From positions 186,861 through 250,860 of the forward strand of contig NZ_LMFA01000012.1 in NCBI RefSeq assembly GCF_001426565.1: a DNA stretch of 64,000 nt, in the 5' to 3' direction. This document shows positions 45,051 through 54,874 of the stretch, in pieces. Under the pieces are notes generated by a model, which worked only from the letters and a program-made list of their open reading frames with translations, ran no database searches and was not told where the DNA came from. A program made the translations under genes and the position numbers. The DNA is from Rhizobium sp. Root482. Its GTDB lineage: Bacteria > Pseudomonadota > Alphaproteobacteria > Rhizobiales > Rhizobiaceae. The stretch's first letter is position 1, and every line of letters begins with the position of its first letter.

Positions 45051-45905
45051 CTATTTCGGTTCGCCCGGCAGGCCATCCTCGACTTCCGCCGGATGGTCCG
45101 GATGACCGGGCCAGTTGTTGCCATATTTCTTCTGCCATTTGCGGGCGCCGAACGGCAAGCTCAGCAGATAGCCGACGGCGGTGATTACCATGGTCTCCCA
45201 GGTAAAGCTCATCAAGGTCGCGACATAGAGCACGACGAATAGGATGATCGGCAGGACGAGATCGCGGCGCACCCGGTTTTCCGACTTGCCGGACCAGACC
45301 GGCAGGCGGCTGACCAGCAGAAAGGCGATCAGCACCGTGTAGGCAGAGGAAATGATGCCGATCAGCCGATCCGGCGCCAGTCCGAGAAGGCCGAGATACA
45401 TCGGCAGGAGCACCAGCATGGCACCAGCCGGCGCCGGCACGCCGACGAAATATTCCGACTGCCAGGATGCCTTCACCTCCCGCTCCGACATGACGTTGAA
45501 GCGGGCGAGGCGCAGGCCCGCGGCAATGACGTAGATCAGCGCGGCGATCCAACCGAGCGAGCGGGCCTGGTCGAGCACGAAGGCATAGAGCACGAGCGCC
45601 GGCGCAACGCCGAAATTGACGATATCGGCGAGCGAGTCCATCTGCGCGCCGAATTTCGACGTGGCCTTCATCAACCGCGCAATGCGGCCGTCGATGCCGT
45701 CGAGAAAGGCGGCAATCAGCACCATGGCGACGGCAAGCTCGAAGCGGTTTTCGAAGGCGAGCCGCACGCCGGACAGGCCGGCGCAGATCGCCAGGACGGT
45801 AATCAGATTGGGAACGATCAGCCGCAGTGGAATTTCCCTCAGCCGCGGGCCGCGCGCCTCGTCATTGGGGCCGTTCGGTTCGAATGACGGAAAAGGCGTT
45901 TCCAT
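45051..45905 (-). CDS. pssA: CDP-diacylglycerol--serine O-phosphatidyltransferase
   Basis: 284 residues from ATG 45905, six bases after AGGAG. The CDP-alcohol phosphotransferase signature D-G-x2-D-G-x-x-A-R...G-x3-D-x3-D is complete in DGIDGRIARLM through QMDSLAD. About eight helices, so it is the membrane-bound type II enzyme. It makes phosphatidylserine, the substrate of Psd encoded just upstream, the two forming the route to phosphatidylethanolamine. The C-terminal tail is basic, with many Pro and His. Confidence 0.94.
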   Translation of the reverse strand: METPFPSFEPNGPNDEARGPRLREIPLRLIVPNLITVLAICAGLSGVRLAFENRFELAVAMVLIAAFLDGIDGRIARLMKATSKFGAQMDSLADIVNFGVAPALVLYAFVLDQARSLGWIAALIYVIAAGLRLARFNVMSEREVKASWQSEYFVGVPAPAGAMLVLLPMYLGLLGLAPDRLIGIISSAYTVLIAFLLVSRLPVWSGKSENRVRRDLVLPIILFVVLYVATLMSFTWETMVITAVGYLLSLPFGARKWQKKYGNNWPGHPDHPAEVEDGLPGEPK

Positions 45906-45940
45906 GACGTGCTCCTCTTGCCTGAATGACGGTCGTCGCA

Positions 45941-46639
45941 TCAGCCGCGACGGCTGATGACCGGACCCTTGGCGGAACCGAATTCGGCGAGCACCGTCTC
46001 GCCGGCGATCGCCGTCTGGCCGAGGCTGACACGCGGCTGGGCGCCATCGGGCAGGAAGACATCGAGCCGCGAGCCGAAGCGGATGAGCCCAAAACGTTCG
46101 CCGGCCTGCAGCGTGTCGGTCTCGCGCGACCAGCAGATGATGCGGCGGGCGACCAGGCCTGCGATCTGAATGACGCCGATCGTGCCGTGCGACGTCTCGA
46201 TCGCCAGGCCATTGCGCTCGTTTTCATGGCTTGCCTTGTCGAGTTCGGCATTGACGAACTTGCCGGCCCTGTAGCTGATGCGCCGGATGGTGCCGCGCAT
46301 GGGCGCACGGTTCACGTGGCAATTGAAGACATTCATGAAGACAGTGATGCGCAGCATCGGCGTCGTTCCGAGCTGAAGCTCTTCCGGAGGCGTCACAAGC
46401 GCGATGGAAGACACCCGGCCATCCGCCGGGCTAATGACCAGATCGTCATCGAGCGGGGTCAGGCGTTCGGGATCGCGGAAGAAATAGGCGCACCAGGCGG
46501 TCAGCAGGAAGCCGATCCACATCAGCGGTTCCCAGAGAAAGCCGAGAACCAGCGAAACGACAAAGAAGCCGGCGATGAAGCGATAGCCTTCCCTGTGCAC
46601 AGGGACCAGCGTGTTGCGCACCGTATTGATCAAGCTCAT
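45941..46639 (-). CDS. psd: Phosphatidylserine decarboxylase
   Basis: 232 residues, the short proteobacterial form. Two hydrophobic segments near the N-terminus (about 20-35 and 39-52) anchor it. The maturation site is FGSR in [11 protein letters not shown]; the serine becomes the pyruvoyl cofactor after self-cleavage, giving a large beta and a small alpha chain. It converts phosphatidylserine to phosphatidylethanolamine. pssA follows 35 bases later. The start at 46639 lacks a strong site but matches family length. Confidence 0.93.
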   Translation of the reverse strand: MSLINTVRNTLVPVHREGYRFIAGFFVVSLVLGFLWEPLMWIGFLLTAWCAYFFRDPERLTPLDDDLVISPADGRVSSIALVTPPEELQLGTTPMLRITVFMNVFNCHVNRAPMRGTIRRISYRAGKFVNAELDKASHENERNGLAIETSHGTIGVIQIAGLVARRIICWSRETDTLQAGERFGLIRFGSRLDVFLPDGAQPRVSLGQTAIAGETVLAEFGSAKGPVISRRG

Positions 46640-46770
46640 GGACTGTCGTCTCCAGTTTTCTCAAGCCCCAGCCCCTACAGGGAAATGCGGAAGCGGGCAA
46701 TGCGGGAGCTGGCTGGCGTTGGAGAATGGTGGGTAACATCCCTATTCGCTACTCACTACTCACTTCCCCT

Positions 46771-48657
46771 TCACAACGCCGTAGCGCCGCGGATTACCAC
46801 GCCCAGATCGTCGCTCTCGCGCACTTTCTTCAATGTTTCCTCGGCCTGCGTCGCCTCGCGCTGGCGGTTCCACATGGAGGCGTAAAGACCGTCCCGGTCG
46901 ATAAGTTCCCCATGCGTGCCGCGCTCGGCGATGCCGCCGTCCTTGAGAACGATGATCTCGTCGGCGTGGATGACCGTCGACAGGCGGTGGGCGATGATTA
47001 GCGTCGTGCGGTTGCGCGAAACGATATCGAGCGCCGTTTGGATCTCCTGTTCGGTGTGGGTATCGAGCGCCGAGGTCGCCTCGTCGAGGATCAGGATGGG
47101 CGGGTTCTTGAGCACGGTACGGGCGATCGCGACACGCTGCTTTTCGCCGCCGGACAATTTCAGGCCACGCTCGCCGACCATGGCGCCGTATCCCTCCGGC
47201 AGGCTTTCGATGAACTGGCCGACCTGGGCGATCTCGGCCGCCGCCTCGATCTCGGCTTGCGTCGCCGAGGTCCGGCCATAGCGGATATTGTAGGCGATGG
47301 TGTCGTTGAACAGCACCGTATCCTGCGGCACCATGCCGATGACGGCGCGCAGGCTCTTCTGCGTCACGTCGCGCACGTCCTGGCCGTCGATGGTGATCGC
47401 ACCCTGCTGCACGTCGTAGAACCGGTAGAGCAGCCGCGACAAGGTTGATTTCCCGGCACCTGACGGGCCGACGACGGCCACGGTCTTGCCCGCCGGCACT
47501 TCGAAACTGATGCCCTTGAGGATGGGGCGGGCCGGATCATAGGCGAAGTGCACATCCTTGAAGGCGATCGATCCCTTGTCGATCGCCAGATCCTTGGCAT
47601 CGGGACTGTCGATGACCTCGGCTTGCACTTCGAGCAGGTCGAACATCTGCTCGATATCGGTCAGGCCCTGGCGGATTTCGCGGTAGACGAAGCCGATGAA
47701 ATTGAGGGGGACGGAAAGCTGCATCAGCATCGCATTGATGAAGACGAAATCGCCGAGCGTCTGTTCTCCACGCTGAACGGCGAGCGCCGACATCACCATC
47801 ATGATCGCCGTGCCGACGCCGAAGATCAGGCCCTGGCCGAAATTGAGCCAGCCGAGCGACGTCCAGACCTGCGTCGCCGAACGCTCGTATCGAGCCATCG
47901 ACTGATCGAAGCGCTTGGCTTCCATCTCCTCGTTGCCGAAATATTTGACCGTCTCGAAATTGAGCAGCGAGTCGATCGCCTTGGTATTAGCATCGGTATC
48001 ACTGTCGTTCATCGCCCGGCGGATCGAGATGCGCCAGTCGCTCGCCTTGATGGTGAACCAGATATAGACAGCGACGGTGACGGCGGTGACGAGCAGATAG
48101 CTGAATCCATAGCCCCACCAGAAGATGACGGCCGTCAGCAGGAACTCGATCAGCGTCGGCACCGTGTTCAGAATGGTGAAGCGGACGATCGTTTCGATGC
48201 CCTTGGTGCCGCGCTCGATGATCCGCGACAGGCCACCCGTGCGGCGCTCGAGATGGAACCGCAGGGACAATTGATGCATATGGACGAAGGTGCGGTAGGC
48301 GAGCTGGCGCACAGCATACTGACCAACGCTGGCAAACAGCGCGTCGCGCAACTGGTTCAGGCCCACCTGCAGCAGCCGCGCCAGATTATAGGCGAGCACC
48401 AGCATGACGGCGCCGGTGAAGACCGCGGGCAACAGGCCGACAATATCGGTATGTCCGTTCAGCGCATCGGTAGCCCATTTGAAGAAGTAGGGGACGAGCA
48501 GCAGGACGATCTTGGAGATCAGCAACATCACTGTTGCCCAGACGACCCGCATCTTCAGGTCGGCGCGATCGCCCGGCCACATATATGGCCAGAGATTGAC
48601 GAGCGTGCGAAGCGGATTGCCAGTGTCCGCCGATACCGTCTTGTTTTTCGCTGCCAC
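46771..48657 (-). CDS. ABC exporter, Atm1/HMT1-like (fused permease and ATPase)
   Basis: 628 residues: six helices (about 35-330), then the ATPase with Walker [10 protein letters not shown], signature KLSGGEKQR and Walker B LILDEATSALD. The membrane part has NFETVKYFGNE, a block conserved in mitochondrial Atm1 and bacterial relatives, which move glutathione conjugates, metals or sulfur species. The rhizobial function is inferred from that. It stops 131 bases before the psd start, in the same direction, with no clear hairpin between. Confidence 0.9.
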   Translation of the reverse strand: MAAKNKTVSADTGNPLRTLVNLWPYMWPGDRADLKMRVVWATVMLLISKIVLLLVPYFFKWATDALNGHTDIVGLLPAVFTGAVMLVLAYNLARLLQVGLNQLRDALFASVGQYAVRQLAYRTFVHMHQLSLRFHLERRTGGLSRIIERGTKGIETIVRFTILNTVPTLIEFLLTAVIFWWGYGFSYLLVTAVTVAVYIWFTIKASDWRISIRRAMNDSDTDANTKAIDSLLNFETVKYFGNEEMEAKRFDQSMARYERSATQVWTSLGWLNFGQGLIFGVGTAIMMVMSALAVQRGEQTLGDFVFINAMLMQLSVPLNFIGFVYREIRQGLTDIEQMFDLLEVQAEVIDSPDAKDLAIDKGSIAFKDVHFAYDPARPILKGISFEVPAGKTVAVVGPSGAGKSTLSRLLYRFYDVQQGAITIDGQDVRDVTQKSLRAVIGMVPQDTVLFNDTIAYNIRYGRTSATQAEIEAAAEIAQVGQFIESLPEGYGAMVGERGLKLSGGEKQRVAIARTVLKNPPILILDEATSALDTHTEQEIQTALDIVSRNRTTLIIAHRLSTVIHADEIIVLKDGGIAERGTHGELIDRDGLYASMWNRQREATQAEETLKKVRESDDLGVVIRGATAL

Positions 48658-48737
48658 GTTTTCCCCGCTATCGCTTCAAGCCGCTTCGCAACCTTGCCCG
48701 CCAGGGGCAGATGATGCCAAGCGCGTGCCTGTAATAT

Positions 48738-48774
48738 CAATCAAAAGCGGCGCCTTTTCAAAAGACGCCGCTTC
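48738..48774 (-). terminator. Terminator of the LysM protein gene
   Basis: On the minus strand: AAGCGGCG, an inner CTTTT/AAAAG pairing, then CGCCGCTT followed by TTGATTG. It lies 60 bases after the stop at 48831 and before the ABC exporter start. Confidence 0.75.
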
Positions 48775-48830
48775 GTTTCAGATAGGTCCCGCAACAGCCT
48801 GCCGCAATGGAGCAGTGGCCAAAAAGGCGA

Positions 48831-50813
48831 TCAGGGCTGCTTGTTCATGCGCTTGCGATGCAGTTCCTGCGCTTCCGCCTCGGACATGGCTTCGTCCGGC
48901 ACGCCGAAGACCTGGCCGGGCAGGATGCGATCCGGATTGGTGATCTGGCCCTCATTGGCAAGATAGATCGTCGTATAGCGAACCCCGGCGCCATAGACCC
49001 TTCGCGAAATCTGCCACAGCGTATCGCCACGACGGATGATGACCGAGGACTTGCTCTCTCGCAGCGGCGCCTGCTGGACGGTGACCGGTTCGGCTGCGGC
49101 CGTGTCGACCGCCGGCGCCGGTGCGGGCTTGCTGTCGGCCGTTGCGGCGGCATTTTGCTCCGCCGTCGTTTCCGGCTGCGCAGGCTCGGTCGCTGCCGAT
49201 TGCGTTGCCGGGGCCGGCTTTTCCACATCGCCCTGGGCTGCATCGGTTTGCGTCGCAGCCGCATCCTGTGCCGGGGCCGTATCCTGGGCAGGCGCTGCGG
49301 CAAGCATGCCGTTGCCATCGGTTCGCGGCATCAGCGCCAGATCGACCGCAGCCTCGATATTGCCGAGCGATGCCGAGACGCTTGCCGCATCCTGCGGCAG
49401 CGATTTCAACAGGGCCAGAGCATCGGTCGCGCCCTTGGCGGTCTTTGCCGCCATTTCCTTGACGTTGGCATCGAGATTGGCCGCGACCTTGTAGTCTGCC
49501 AGCGACTTCAAGGCGATTTCGGTGGCGGACCGGGCAGCCGCAAGCTCTTCCGCTGTCGGCACCTTGCCATTCTCGAACAGGCCCTTCAGCAGGCCAAGCG
49601 CCTTCGTCGCCTCCATTCTGAGGCCATCGAAGCTTCCGCCCTCGAAGGGCACGACCGCCCCTTGCACATTTTCTTCCGCAACAGCTGCGACCTGGTCCCC
49701 GACCGGACGATCGAAGGGCACGGCGGCACGCAGTTCGACCTTGCCGTTCGCATCAACCACATCGGCGCGGATCGTATGGCTTCCCACCGACAGATCGATC
49801 GTGCCATCGACGACGAAACGCCCCGCCTCGTCGGCCTTCATTTCGCCGACCAGTATGTCATCCGCATAAATCCGCACCAAGCTGCCGGCCTTGGCCTTGC
49901 CGGCGACGAAAATCTTTTGACCTTCAATCTCGACGGCCGAAACAGCAACGGCCGGATTGTCGCCGGCTGCAGGCGCGGCCGATCCAGCGTCCGTGGCAGG
50001 CGCGGCGGCGGACATATCGGCCGGTGCCTGCGTATTCGCCTGACCTGCCGGATCGACAGCGGCGGTTTCCGGCGAAGCGCCTTCGGCATTGCCGGCGGCC
50101 GGCGTCGATTGTTCCGTCGCGTCGGTCGGCTTTGCATCAGCCGTCGGCTTTTGCGCGGCGGCCCCGGAATTTTCGGTCGGCGTGGTGATGATGCGGCTCG
50201 CTTCGCCCGGCTTGGAAACCATGGCCAGCAGTTCGCCGCCGCCATCCTTGGGGATCGACACCGTCGCGACCTCCTGCGAGGATTTTGTGGCACCGTTTTC
50301 GCCGACACTTCGCAGCGACAACTGATAATCGCCGGCCGGCAGCGGCTTGTCGAAGATCGCGGCGAAATCGCCCGTCGCGCCGACATCCGCGGTTGCGACC
50401 ACCGTATCGCCATCGACGATTTCCAGCTTGGTATTGGGTTGAGCCCGCCCGGCGATAACGGTCGAACCGTCCGGCTCGACACGCAGGACGTCGAAGCCGG
50501 GCACGGTCCAGCCAAGGGTCGGATCGGTACCTTCAGGTGACGAGGCCTGCTGGCCATCGGCCGGCCCGGAGCCGGCTTCCCCTGTCGGGGCGGGCGCGGC
50601 CGGCGTTTCCGTCTGGCCGGCGGCGTCGGCCATCGGGCGGGCGCCCTTGGCATCCGCTACGGCATCGGCGGGTTTTGTTTCCTCCTGCGCCGGCTTCTCG
50701 GCCGTGACGGTGTTCTCGCTCCCGTCGATATTGGGCAGGACGAAGAAAACCATCAGAAGCGATGCGATTGCCAGGACGATAAGAGCCACCCAGCTGGCCT
50801 TGTTCTTCATCAT
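48831..50813 (-). CDS. Membrane-anchored LysM protein with Ig-like repeats
   Basis: 660 residues from ATG 50813, six bases after GGAG. One N-terminal helix (about 6-24) anchors it, with the rest in the periplasm. Long linkers rich in Ala, Pro, Glu and Thr separate two similar beta modules (starting near FDVLRVEPDGSTVIAGRAQP and AVEIEGQKIFVAGKAKAGS), and a helical region follows. The C-terminus is one LysM domain (about 605-655, RRGDTLWQISRRVYG), which binds peptidoglycan. It resembles rhizobial LysM proteins of unknown role. A structural or cell-wall-sensing job is a guess. Confidence 0.85.
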   Translation of the reverse strand: MMKNKASWVALIVLAIASLLMVFFVLPNIDGSENTVTAEKPAQEETKPADAVADAKGARPMADAAGQTETPAAPAPTGEAGSGPADGQQASSPEGTDPTLGWTVPGFDVLRVEPDGSTVIAGRAQPNTKLEIVDGDTVVATADVGATGDFAAIFDKPLPAGDYQLSLRSVGENGATKSSQEVATVSIPKDGGGELLAMVSKPGEASRIITTPTENSGAAAQKPTADAKPTDATEQSTPAAGNAEGASPETAAVDPAGQANTQAPADMSAAAPATDAGSAAPAAGDNPAVAVSAVEIEGQKIFVAGKAKAGSLVRIYADDILVGEMKADEAGRFVVDGTIDLSVGSHTIRADVVDANGKVELRAAVPFDRPVGDQVAAVAEENVQGAVVPFEGGSFDGLRMEATKALGLLKGLFENGKVPTAEELAAARSATEIALKSLADYKVAANLDANVKEMAAKTAKGATDALALLKSLPQDAASVSASLGNIEAAVDLALMPRTDGNGMLAAAPAQDTAPAQDAAATQTDAAQGDVEKPAPATQSAATEPAQPETTAEQNAAATADSKPAPAPAVDTAAAEPVTVQQAPLRESKSSVIIRRGDTLWQISRRVYGAGVRYTTIYLANEGQITNPDRILPGQVFGVPDEAMSEAEAQELHRKRMNKQP

Positions 50814-51072
50814 GCACATCTCCAAGCGGGACCGCGCCGCCCGCATCGCCATGATCGCGGAACTCCGGCATCTCTCCCCGGATGCGGCGCCTGTCACTCT
50901 CCGTGGGTTCATCCGGCGGAGGCAGCTTGCATCACATCGTCAGTTCAACTCTAAAAATAGCTAACGATTTCCGGCGCTTTCCACAAGCATGCTTGCATGT
51001 TCCGAAGCCCGGACACCGTGGTTTCCCGTCATTTTTCTTGACCTGCGCTGCGGTGCAATGTCTGTTTGGACC

Positions 51073-51693
51073 ATGAATGAGAAAAATATCCCGATTCGAT
51101 CCATCTGCGTCTATTGCGGCTCGCAGCCCGGCAATGATCTGTCCTATATGGAGGCCGGCCGCATACTGGGCAAATCCATCGCCGAGAATCATCTCCGGCT
51201 GGTCTATGGTGGCGGCACGAAAGGCATCATGGGTGCCGTGGCCAACGGCGTTCTCTCCCATGGCGGCCGCGTTACCGGCATCATACCAGAATTTCTCGTG
51301 GATATGGAGGCCACGCGCCAATCGCTCGGGCAATTGAGCGAATTGATCGTCACGCCGGACATGCATGTGCGCAAGCACAAGATGTTCGAACGCGCCGATG
51401 CCTTCGTCACCCTGCCGGGCGGGATCGGCACGCTTGAGGAAATCATCGAGATCATGACCTGGGCCCAGCTTGGCCGCCACCGCAAGCCGATCGTGCTTGC
51501 CAATATCGGCGGTTTCTGGGATCCACTGATGGAGCTGATCCGCCACATGGCCGATAGCGGCTTCATCCACACCGCCCATCTCGTCCAGCCGATCGTCATC
51601 GACCAGCCGGAAGAAATCGTGCCGGCGCTCATGGCCCATTGGGCCGGCGACGTGGACCGCCGCGGCGAAGCCGAAATCATTTCGAAAATGTGA
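51073..51693 (+). CDS. LOG family protein (TIGR00730; cytokinin riboside 5'-monophosphate phosphoribohydrolase type)
   Basis: 206 residues. The signature PGGIGTLEE and the GGGTKGIMGAVA nucleotide loop are intact. LOG enzymes release free cytokinin bases from their ribotides; bacterial members may also work on AMP or other nucleotides. The start could instead be ATG 51058. It diverges from the LysM gene, and rarD converges on it with a 13-base gap. In a plant-associated lineage the cytokinin activity is of interest but unproven. Confidence 0.9.
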   Translation: MNEKNIPIRSICVYCGSQPGNDLSYMEAGRILGKSIAENHLRLVYGGGTKGIMGAVANGVLSHGGRVTGIIPEFLVDMEATRQSLGQLSELIVTPDMHVRKHKMFERADAFVTLPGGIGTLEEIIEIMTWAQLGRHRKPIVLANIGGFWDPLMELIRHMADSGFIHTAHLVQPIVIDQPEEIVPALMAHWAGDVDRRGEAEIISKM

Positions 51694-51706
51694 ACGGCGC
51701 CGCCGC

Positions 51707-52645
51707 CTATTCCGCCGGGTTCGGCGCGGCCACGCGCCTGGCGCGGCTTTCGCGGATCATCGAGACGGAATAGATGGCAAGGGCTGCCCAGATCAGCACG
51801 AAAGCGATCAGCTTTGATGTTCCGAACGGTTCGTGAAAAACGAAGACCGCGATCACGAAGATCATCGTCGGCGCGATATATTGCATGATGCCGATGGTCG
51901 ATAGCTTCAACAGCTTGGCGCCGTTGGCATAGATCATCAGCGGCACGGCGGTGACGACGCCGGAGGCGAGCAGCCAACCGAAATTGGCCCAGCCGGTATC
52001 GACGAAATGCCCCTGCCCCGTTACCTCCAGATAGACCACGTAGCAAAGCGCGGGAACGCTGAGCAGCAGCACTTCGAGGAAAAATCCCTGGTTGGCGCCG
52101 ATCGGCAGGGTCTTGCGGAAGAAGGCATAGAGCCCCCAGGACAGGGCCAATCCGATCGAGACCCAGGGCAGGCCGCCATTGTCGAATGCCAGCACGACGA
52201 CGGCGACGGCGGCAAGGCCGATCGCCACGGTCTGCGCCGGAGTGAGCTTTTCCTTCAGCAGCACGGCACCGAGAAAGACCGAGAACAGCGGATTGATATA
52301 ATAGCCGAGCGCCGTTTCGATGGCGCGCCCGGCGCCGATCGCCCAGACATAGATGCCCCAGTTGATGGTGATGAGCACGGCGGTCAGCATCGCCATCTTC
52401 ACCATGCGGGGTGAGCGCAGCGCCGCCTTCACATCGCCGGTTCGCCCCAAAAACAGCAGGACGGCGCCGGCAAGCGGCACCGACCACAGGATTCGGTGGG
52501 CAACCACCTCGAAAGCCGGGATATGGGCAACGGCCTTCATGAAGAAGGGCAGGAAACCCCAGAGCAGATAGGCCACGAGCGCGAAGCCGAAGCCGCGCGG
52601 CGAATCGCCGCTCGGTGCAGCCGGATCTTGTTTCGCATCAGCCAT
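51707..52645 (-). CDS. rarD: RarD/EamA-type permease
   Basis: 312 residues, ten membrane helices in two EamA repeats. The opening RGFGFALVAYLLWGFLPFFM and NWGIYVWAI are typical of RarD, a family linked by name to chloramphenicol sensitivity; physiological substrates are unknown. The start at 52645 gives the usual short cytoplasmic N-terminus. It faces the LOG gene with 13 bases between stops and no terminator. Confidence 0.88.
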   Translation of the reverse strand: MADAKQDPAAPSGDSPRGFGFALVAYLLWGFLPFFMKAVAHIPAFEVVAHRILWSVPLAGAVLLFLGRTGDVKAALRSPRMVKMAMLTAVLITINWGIYVWAIGAGRAIETALGYYINPLFSVFLGAVLLKEKLTPAQTVAIGLAAVAVVVLAFDNGGLPWVSIGLALSWGLYAFFRKTLPIGANQGFFLEVLLLSVPALCYVVYLEVTGQGHFVDTGWANFGWLLASGVVTAVPLMIYANGAKLLKLSTIGIMQYIAPTMIFVIAVFVFHEPFGTSKLIAFVLIWAALAIYSVSMIRESRARRVAAPNPAE

Positions 52646-52840
52646 GGCATGTGATCCTGTCGAGAGTGCAATTTGGCCCCGTTCCTACTCCAAAGACCAT
52701 TGATCAACCAATTCATTTCGGTGAACCTTGCATGCAATCACGCTGATGGAACGATACCTGAAATTTAACGGGGTGCATTCCCGCCTCCCGCATTCTAGGC
52801 TTCGATCAGGCAATGACCGGACAGACGAAGGGACTTTCAC

Positions 52841-54826
52841 ATGGCATCCGTTCTCGATCTTCATCCGATAAGCCGCCGCTCGCTTCTGAGCGGAGCGGCC
52901 GCGACCTCCGCCCTTATCCTGCTGCACCCTTTCGCGGCGCGCGCCGCCGGCAACCAGGCGCATCTGCGCATCATGGAAACCACCGATATCCACGTCCATG
53001 TCTTTCCCTATGATTATTACGGCGACAAGCCGAACGATACGATGGGCCTTGCCCGCACCGCCTCGATCATCGATGCCATCCGCGCCGAGGCCGGAAATTC
53101 CATGCTGGTCGACAATGGCGACTTCCTGCAGGGCAATCCGATGGGCGACTACATGGCCTACCAACAGGGCATGAAGGACGGCGAGATCCACCCGGTCATC
53201 AAGGCGATGAACGTGCTCGGCTACGAGGCCGGCACGCTGGGCAACCACGAGTTCAACTATGGCCTGGACTATATGTTCAAGGTGCTCGGCGGGGCGAACT
53301 TCCCCTATGTCTGCGCCAACCTGACCAAGGGCGAACTGGCGTCCGACCCGAAGGACGATGTCCTTTTCTTCAAGCCTTACACCATTGTGGAGAAGACCAT
53401 CACCGATGGCTCGGGCGCCGCAAGCGTCCTGAAAATCGGCATTATCGGCTTCGTGCCGCCCCAGATCATGCTCTGGGACGTCAAGAATCTCGAAGGCAAG
53501 GCACAGACGCGCGATATCGTCGAGACGGCGAAGGCATGGGTTCCGGTCATGAAGGAGGAAGGTGCCGATATCGTCATCGCGCTCTCCCATTCCGGCATCG
53601 ATGGCTCGGGCCAGAGCGAGCGCATGGAAAACGCCTCGCTCTATCTGGCCGGCGTGGCGGGCATCGATGCGGTCTTCACCGGCCATCAGCACCTGGTCTT
53701 TCCCGGCCCGAAGAGCTTCGACGGTATCGAGGGCGTCGATCCGGTCAAGGGCACGCTGCTCGGCAAACCGGCGGTGATGGCGGGCTTCTGGGGGTCGCAT
53801 CTCGGGCTGATCGATCTTCTGCTCGAAAAGGACGGCAATCGCTGGAAGGTGGTGGATTTCACCGTCGAGGCCCGGCCGATCTATCATCGCGAGGAGAAAA
53901 AGGTGGTGGCCGACGTGGCCGGCCGCGCGGATGTGCTTGCCGCAGCCGATGCGGAGCACCAGGCGACGCTTGCCTATATCCGCACGCCCGTCGGCAAGAC
54001 ATCGGCGCCGCTCTACTCCTATTTCGCGCTGGTGGCCGACGATCCCTCCGTGCAGATCGTCTCCAATGCGCAGACCTGGTACATCAGGGAGATGTTGAAG
54101 GACACCGAGTACAAGGACCTTGCGGTTCTTTCCGCGGCGGCTCCCTTCAAGGCCGGCGGGCGCGGCGGCTCGGACTATTACACCGATGTTCCGGCGGGCG
54201 ATATCGCGATCAAGAATGTCGCCGATCTCTATCTCTATCCGAACACGGTGCAGGCCGTCGTCGTCACCGGAGAACAGGTGAAGAACTGGCTGGAAATGTC
54301 GGCCGGCATGTTCAACACCGTCGCGCCCGGCGAAAAGGATGTGCCTCTGCTTGCCACCAGCTTCCCGTCCTATAATTTCGACATCATCGACGGCGTCACC
54401 TACCGGATCGACCTGTCGCAGCCTGCCCGATATGACAATGACGGCAAGGTCGTGAACCCGGGCTCCAACCGTATCCGGGATCTCGCCTTCGAAGGAAAGC
54501 CTATCGACCCGGTGCAGAAATTCGTGGTCGCCACCAATAATTACCGGGCCGGCGGTGGCGGCAAGTTTCCCGAGATTGCCGCCGACAAGGTGGTCTTCGC
54601 CGCCCCCGATACCAACCGCGACGTGATCGTGCGCTACATCATCGAAGAAGGCACGATCAATCCATCGGCCGACGGCAACTGGAGCTTTTCGCCGGTCGAG
54701 GGCGCAACCGCGATCTTCGAGAGCGGCCCGAAGGCGCGCGGGCTGATTGCCGATGTGAAGGGCGCGAAGATCGAGGAGGTCGGCGACGGCGCGGATGGAT
54801 TTGCGAAGTTCCGGCTGGTGTTGTGA
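52841..54826 (+). CDS. cpdB: Tat-exported 2',3'-cyclic-nucleotide 2'-phosphodiesterase/3'-nucleotidase
   Basis: 661 residues. A twin-arginine signal (SRRSLL, Arg12-Arg13, hydrophobic run, ARA) directs folded export. The metallophosphoesterase domain has TTDIHVHVFP, DNGDFLQG and GNHEFNYG, the last with the family's metal-binding Asn-His-Glu; the C-terminal 5'-nucleotidase domain runs from about 370. It strips phosphate from cyclic and 3'-nucleotides in the periplasm for nucleoside and phosphate uptake. E. coli CpdB uses the Sec path; the Tat signal here is different. Confidence 0.9.
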   Translation: MASVLDLHPISRRSLLSGAAATSALILLHPFAARAAGNQAHLRIMETTDIHVHVFPYDYYGDKPNDTMGLARTASIIDAIRAEAGNSMLVDNGDFLQGNPMGDYMAYQQGMKDGEIHPVIKAMNVLGYEAGTLGNHEFNYGLDYMFKVLGGANFPYVCANLTKGELASDPKDDVLFFKPYTIVEKTITDGSGAASVLKIGIIGFVPPQIMLWDVKNLEGKAQTRDIVETAKAWVPVMKEEGADIVIALSHSGIDGSGQSERMENASLYLAGVAGIDAVFTGHQHLVFPGPKSFDGIEGVDPVKGTLLGKPAVMAGFWGSHLGLIDLLLEKDGNRWKVVDFTVEARPIYHREEKKVVADVAGRADVLAAADAEHQATLAYIRTPVGKTSAPLYSYFALVADDPSVQIVSNAQTWYIREMLKDTEYKDLAVLSAAAPFKAGGRGGSDYYTDVPAGDIAIKNVADLYLYPNTVQAVVVTGEQVKNWLEMSAGMFNTVAPGEKDVPLLATSFPSYNFDIIDGVTYRIDLSQPARYDNDGKVVNPGSNRIRDLAFEGKPIDPVQKFVVATNNYRAGGGGKFPEIAADKVVFAAPDTNRDVIVRYIIEEGTINPSADGNWSFSPVEGATAIFESGPKARGLIADVKGAKIEEVGDGADGFAKFRLVL

Positions 54827-54874
54827 GTTCACTATCTTGCCAGATCATAGCGACGATAGAGTGAGACCTCGAAC

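Noticed and set aside
46740-46765. Tandem CTACTCA repeat near the psd upstream region
   Set aside because: Only two units; too short to call a repeat element.
48807-50540. A 577-codon plus-strand frame
   Set aside because: It is the complement of the LysM gene, whose repetitive GC-rich linkers make a stop-free shadow.
52685-54832. A 715-codon minus-strand frame
   Set aside because: Antisense to the Tat-exported phosphodiesterase; no start site and shadow composition.
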